Assembly (NCBI GenBank): GCA_937952085.1 | Contig: CALFYQ010000031.1 | Span: forward strand, 1 to 6,985 | Length of the DNA stretch: 6,985 nucleotides | DNA from: an uncultured Paracoccaceae bacterium | GTDB taxonomy: Bacteria; Pseudomonadota; Alphaproteobacteria; Rhodobacterales; Rhodobacteraceae | Reading direction: 5' to 3' | Part shown: positions 4,179-6,985 of the stretch, piece after piece | Position numbering within the stretch: position 1 is the stretch's first letter | How the letters are laid out: the number at the start of each line of letters is the position of its first letter | Translations under genes and position numbers: made by a program | The notes under the pieces: model-generated | The model's input: only the letters and a program-made list of their open reading frames with translations | What the model was told of the DNA's origin: nothing | The model's database searches: none

Positions 4179-6985
4179 TCACGAGAAATCGAAGTCGCTT
4201 GGGGCGCCGATCGGGAATGTCGGAAAAACGATGATCCCGCCCTCGATATCGAGCGCCACGTTGTAGTTGATCGAGCCGGAGGCGCCGTCGCGGTAGTCGA
4301 TCTCTATGAAGCCCTCGGTCTCGCCCGCCTGTATCGCAAAGATCTCGCTCTCGGTGAAAGTGAGCGTGCTGGTTCCGAACTGCCCCGCCTTCACCAGGTC
4401 GCCGTCGCCGTCCCGAACCAGGATGCGCACATCGGACAGCGAGCCCGAGCCGCCGTTCTTTGTCACGGTCACGCGGAAATTCTGAAGGAAACCGGGCTCG
4501 TTCGCATCGAATTTGAACCAGTCTGACTGGAACTGGCTCAAGAGGCTGACATCCTGATCCGCTCCGGACGCCAGGAAGAGCGGCGTATCGATCCCCTCAT
4601 CCGGGAAGAAGTTGCCGAAGCTGAGCCGATAGGTTCCCGTGCTTCCCGCATTTCCGGTCACGCGGACGAAATAGGCTTCGCCGGCGTTGAGCGAAGGAAG
4701 GTCGGTGAGGTTCAGGTAGGCGTCCTTGTCGAGCCCGCCGTCATTGTCGGTCCGAACGGTGGTGAAGGAGCCGTTCGCGTTTCGACGCAGGATCGCGAGC
4801 GACGGGTCCTCAAGCGTGCCGCTGCCGGAATCGTCGCCCTCGACACGAACCGAAAAGCGGGGCGGATTGGAATTGGCGGAGATCGCATAGAGATCGGAGT
4901 CGCCGACGCCGTTGATGACTCCGCGCACCTGCGTTCCGTCATTGACGTTGTTGAGGGTGATCGCGCCCGTGCCGTTCGAGGGCACATCCGCGGGCGTCGG
5001 CGTCGCGACCGTGTCGCCGACATTGATCGTGTCGCCTCCCGTGATCCGGTCCCGGAAGACGATCATGTCCGGGTCGTTGGTCAGGTCGAAGGACGTTCGG
5101 CTGAGTTGCGTCGCGCCGGCGCTGTCCTGCGAAAAGAACTCAGGCGCCTCCGTCAACGCGCCCGTCACGAGGTTCTTCACGTAAAGCTGCGTCCGCTGTC
5201 CGTTGAAACTCGACGGGTCGACCAAAGTCACGTCCGACGCGTTGGAGACGAAGGCGACGCGCGTCCCGTCCGGCGAGATCACCGGGCTGAACGAATCGCC
5301 ACCCTTCAGCTCGAACCCGTCGAAGCTCGTGCTTACGCGCTGGAGCGAGATCAGCCCGTTCTGGCCCGTCGGCGTCGACGCCCACGCCGCGAGGTCGATG
5401 GTCGCCACATAGACGTCCATCGAGTCGTTCCGGTCGCCCGCAACCAGCGCATCCCGCGTCGAGAAGACGATGCGGGAGCCGTCCGCCGACATGTCCATGC
5501 CCTGGACGTCGAAGTTGCTCCCGAGAACGCCGGTGACATGCAGCGTGCGATTGAGCTGCGTGTCGCGCAGATAGACGTCGTGGAGCCCGTCGAAATCCGA
5601 GGGCGCGCCGCCGATATTGCCGAAGATGTTGTTGGCGGCGGTCACATAGGCGACGTAGCGGCCGTTGTCCGAAATCTTGACGACATCGCCCTCGTAAGCC
5701 GTCCCGGAGGCGAAGGGGTTGGCGACGCCGCCGGCGGCGTTGCCGCTGGAGCCGGTCGAATTGTTGTAGCTGCGGCTGATCAGCGTCGTCGTGTTCGTGT
5801 CGAGATCGCGGAGGTAGACGTCGAAGGTCCCGTTCGAGTCGTTGAGGATGCCGGTGTTGGTGACATAGGCGATCCTCCGCCCGTTCGCCGACATGTCGAG
5901 GACCGCGGCCGAGGCAGTCTGGAAATCCGAGCCGATCGGCACGCCGCCCGCGGCCGAACTTCCGTTCGCGCCGACGCTGACGAGGACGGGCGGGGAATTC
6001 TGCGTCGCCGCCAGCAGCATGTCGCGGATATAGATGTCGCCGGTCGAGTTCGTATCCGCGGCCGCGCCTCGTCCGTCCGACGCGAAGGCGACGAAGCGGC
6101 CGTCATTCGACAGCACCGGGCTGATCGAAGTTGCAGCGTTCGAGTTGTTCGCGGCGATCGGCAGCCCATTGGTGGACATCGCCTGCCCGTCCGCCCCGGT
6201 GCTGACCCGCTGGACCGCGCCGGTCGCCATGTTGCGGACGAAGATGTCCATCGTCGCCTGGTCTTCGTTGGTGGAGATTCCACCTCCGCCGTCAGAGTTC
6301 TTGAACGGCGTAATGTCGCTGGCGAGATTGCCGATGTTCTGCTTGTCCACCCAGGCGACGAAGGCGCCACCGGGCGTCGCCGTCGGATCGGCGGTGGTGT
6401 TCGACGTGTTGGTGAAGCCGTAGGGATTGTCGACGAAGGCGGCGGCGCTCTGGGCCGGCAGCGAGAAGCCGTAGGAGGAGAGCGCCTCGACGGTGAAGCT
6501 GACGCCCTCGAGGAGGAGCGCGTCGACCGGGCCGCCGCCGCGGTTGATCGAGATCATCGTCCCGCCCTGGAAGGCGCGGGCGCTCACCACGTCGGTCAGG
6601 TTGTCGAAGGCGACGCCCTGGAGCGCCTCGGTCAGGCTGATCTTGTCGCCGGCGACGTACTGGAAGTCCGCCACCCGGTCGAAATTCGCGTCGATGGCGC
6701 CGTTGAGGAGGCGGATCACGAAGATGTCCGACCCGGTCCCGCCGATCAGCGTGTCGGCGCCCGCCGAGGTGCCGAGGATGTCCGCGCCGCCTTCGCCGCG
6801 CACCTCTTCGCTGGCCGCCGTTCCCTGGAGCGTGTCCGCCCCGGACCCGCCCTGGATCACCGGCGGACCGGCCGGCGGCTGGGAGCCGCCGCCTTCGCCC
6901 GATCCGCCGCCTCCCGATCCGCCGCCACTCCCGCCGCCACTCCCGGCCGGGAGGCCGAAATCGGTTGCGGAGAGGTCGGCGAGGT
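4179..6985 (-). CDS. Large RTX-type exported protein: RTX repeats, PD40/TolB-like beta-propeller and two PPC-like domains, 5'-truncated by the window edge
   Basis: The frame is open to the right edge (first full codon at 6983), giving 934 visible residues; the start is outside, and the GTG at 6860 is internal. Order: unassigned segment (1-14), Gly/Ser linker (15-34), four RTX nonapeptides (45-89) with a capping beta-region (90-175), a linker, a beta-propeller of six PD40-type blades (205-615), then two PPC-like beta-sandwiches (about 680-790 and 797-912) and a short tail ending SDFDFS. There is no cysteine in the visible part, lysine is scarce and Asp/Asn/Gly/Ser are abundant, as in extracellular calcium-binding proteins exported by type I systems. 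The tail has acidic-aromatic residues somewhat like type I signals but is not diagnostic. No catalytic site is visible; an enzyme, for example a protease, could lie in the missing N-terminus, since PPC domains often accompany secreted peptidases. It could also be an adhesin or surface protein. No ABC exporter genes are in view. Confidence 0.88.
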   Translation of the reverse strand, partial: LADLSATDFGLPAGSGGGSGGGSGGGGSGEGGGSQPPAGPPVIQGGSGADTLQGTAASEEVRGEGGADILGTSAGADTLIGGTGSDIFVIRLLNGAIDANFDRVADFQYVAGDKISLTEALQGVAFDNLTDVVSARAFQGGTMISINRGGGPVDALLLEGVSFTVEALSSYGFSLPAQSAAAFVDNPYGFTNTSNTTADPTATPGGAFVAWVDKQNIGNLASDITPFKNSDGGGGISTNEDQATMDIFVRNMATGAVQRVSTGADGQAMSTNGLPIAANNSNAATSISPVLSNDGRFVAFASDGRGAAADTNSTGDIYIRDMLLAATQNSPPVLVSVGANGSSAAGGVPIGSDFQTASAAVLDMSANGRRIAYVTNTGILNDSNGTFDVYLRDLDTNTTTLISRSYNNSTGSSGNAAGGVANPFASGTAYEGDVVKISDNGRYVAYVTAANNIFGNIGGAPSDFDGLHDVYLRDTQLNRTLHVTGVLGSNFDVQGMDMSADGSRIVFSTRDALVAGDRNDSMDVYVATIDLAAWASTPTGQNGLISLQRVSTSFDGFELKGGDSFSPVISPDGTRVAFVSNASDVTLVDPSSFNGQRTQLYVKNLVTGALTEAPEFFSQDSAGATQLSRTSFDLTNDPDMIVFRDRITGGDTINVGDTVATPTPADVPSNGTGAITLNNVNDGTQVRGVINGVGDSDLYAISANSNPPRFSVRVEGDDSGSGTLEDPSLAILRRNANGSFTTVRTDNDGGLDKDAYLNLTDLPSLNAGEAYFVRVTGNAGSTGTYRLSFGNFFPDEGIDTPLFLASGADQDVSLLSQFQSDWFKFDANEPGFLQNFRVTVTKNGGSGSLSDVRILVRDGDGDLVKAGQFGTSTLTFTESEIFAIQAGETEGFIEIDYRDGASGSINYNVALDIEGGIIVFPTFPIGAPSDFDFS
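4248..4946 (-). repeat. Two PPC-like beta-sandwich domains in tandem
   Basis: Copy one (about 4611-4946) has the pre-peptidase C-terminal pattern: VRGVINGVGDSDLYAI, then DPSLAILRRNANG, TDNDGG, and finally AGEAYFVRVTGN and GTYRLSFG. Copy two (about 4248-4595) is more divergent: SDWFKFDANE, VRILVRDGDGDLV, AGETEGFIEIDY, SGSINYNVAL. Such domains usually sit at the C-terminus of secreted proteins and help with export, folding or substrate binding. Assignment of copy one is fairly firm; copy two rests on shared order of motifs. Confidence 0.65.
5139..6371 (-). repeat. Six tandem PD40/TolB-like beta-propeller blades
   Basis: Each unit has a strand pair of the form S-x-D/N-G-x-x-V/I-A/V-F/Y followed, 15-35 residues on, by D-I/V-Y/F-V/L/I-R-D/N. 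The first-strand motifs are GGAFVAWV, SNDGRFVAFA, SANGRRIAYV, SDNGRYVAYV, SADGSRIVFS and SPDGTRVAFV. The second-strand motifs are DIFVRN, DIYIRD, DVYLRD, DVYLRD, DVYVAT and LYVKNL. Loops before the second strand are rich in Asp and Asn (for example DTNSTGD, NDSNGTFD) and may bind metal. A weak seventh motif (NDPDMIVFRDR) follows and could close the ring as a partial blade. Confidence 0.82.
6717..6851 (-). repeat. RTX nonapeptide calcium-binding repeats (four units)
   Basis: Reading on the minus strand the units are GGSGADTLQ, GEGGADILG, TSAGADTLI and GGTGSDIFV, fitting the GGxGxDxUx consensus, with insertions between the first two pairs. In this family such repeats fold into a parallel beta-roll on binding Ca2+ outside the cell. 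The following sequence (FDRVADFQYVAGDKISLTEAL) is the usual cap found after the last repeat in RTX proteins, where the pattern D-x-I/V-x-DF-x-G-D-K-I/L is common. Confidence 0.85.
6882..6941 (-). repeat. Gly/Ser-rich linker with GGGS-type repeats
   Basis: Twenty codons encode only Gly and Ser apart from one Glu, in SGGG and GGGGS units, followed by a Pro-rich QPPAGPP hinge. It separates an unassigned N-terminal part (ending LSATDFGLPAG) from the RTX block, so the protein has at least one further domain beyond the window edge. Codon choice alternates GGC, GGG, GGA, AGT and TCG, with a short DNA repeat (GATCCGCCGCC on the plus strand is present once, with a close copy beside it). Confidence 0.8.

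Noticed and set aside
4080..4526. Plus-strand frame of 148 codons
   Set aside because: Mostly antisense to the PPC-like region of the RTX gene, with no recognisable domain or ribosome-binding site.
5139..6371. Repeated coding motifs as a possible CRISPR or DNA-level repeat
   Set aside because: Similarity is at the protein level with variable spacing, as expected for propeller blades; there are no identical direct DNA repeats with uniform spacers.
6858..6860. GTG at 6860 as the start of the RTX gene
   Set aside because: The frame continues upstream through a Gly/Ser linker to the window edge, and this codon sits immediately before the first RTX unit, so it is internal.

Overview
The window is high-GC DNA (73% in one 60-base line sampled in the first gene, 58% in one line of the last) and looks like the chromosome of an alphaproteobacterium, most likely of the Rhodobacterales. 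The best marker is a complete ribosomal protein S4 gene. Its start (MTKRTSAKHKIDRRMGENIW), its end (EPNLVVEYYAKN) and its 206-residue length match the S4 type of that order as I remember it; no database search was possible.

Layout, left to right. (1) 1-1014, plus strand: the 3' part of a KefB/KefC-type cation:proton antiporter, with the last membrane helices and a complete cytoplasmic NAD-binding (RCK/TrkA-N) domain. (2) 1015-3032, minus strand: a two-gene unit. The promoter-proximal gene encodes a 420-residue membrane protein with three N-terminal helices, a long coiled-coil-rich loop of about 225 residues and a fourth helix. It overlaps by four bases (GTGA) a gene for a membrane-anchored, ClpP/crotonase-fold protein with apparent Ser and His catalytic residues. 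This unit runs tail-to-tail into the antiporter gene with no base between the stop codons. (3) 3033-3282: a divergent intergenic region. It carries a good sigma70-like promoter for rpsD, a leader of about 140 bases that can fold into a three-way junction with a GNRA tetraloop, and the Shine-Dalgarno sequence for the TTG start of the leftward unit. (4) 3283-3903, plus strand: rpsD, followed by a textbook intrinsic terminator. (5) 4179-6985, minus strand: the 3' part of a gene for a large, cysteine-free, probably exported RTX protein. Its visible order is Gly/Ser linker, four RTX nonapeptides with a capping domain, a six-bladed PD40/TolB-like beta-propeller, and two PPC-like beta-sandwiches. The start lies beyond the right edge.

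The genes do not form one pathway: rpsD and the antiporter are housekeeping or stress genes. The less familiar content is the coupled coiled-coil membrane protein plus periplasmic protease-like pair, the structured rpsD leader, and the RTX protein whose calcium-binding block lies ahead of the propeller rather than near the C-terminus. No tRNA, rRNA, CRISPR array, insertion sequence or phage gene was seen.
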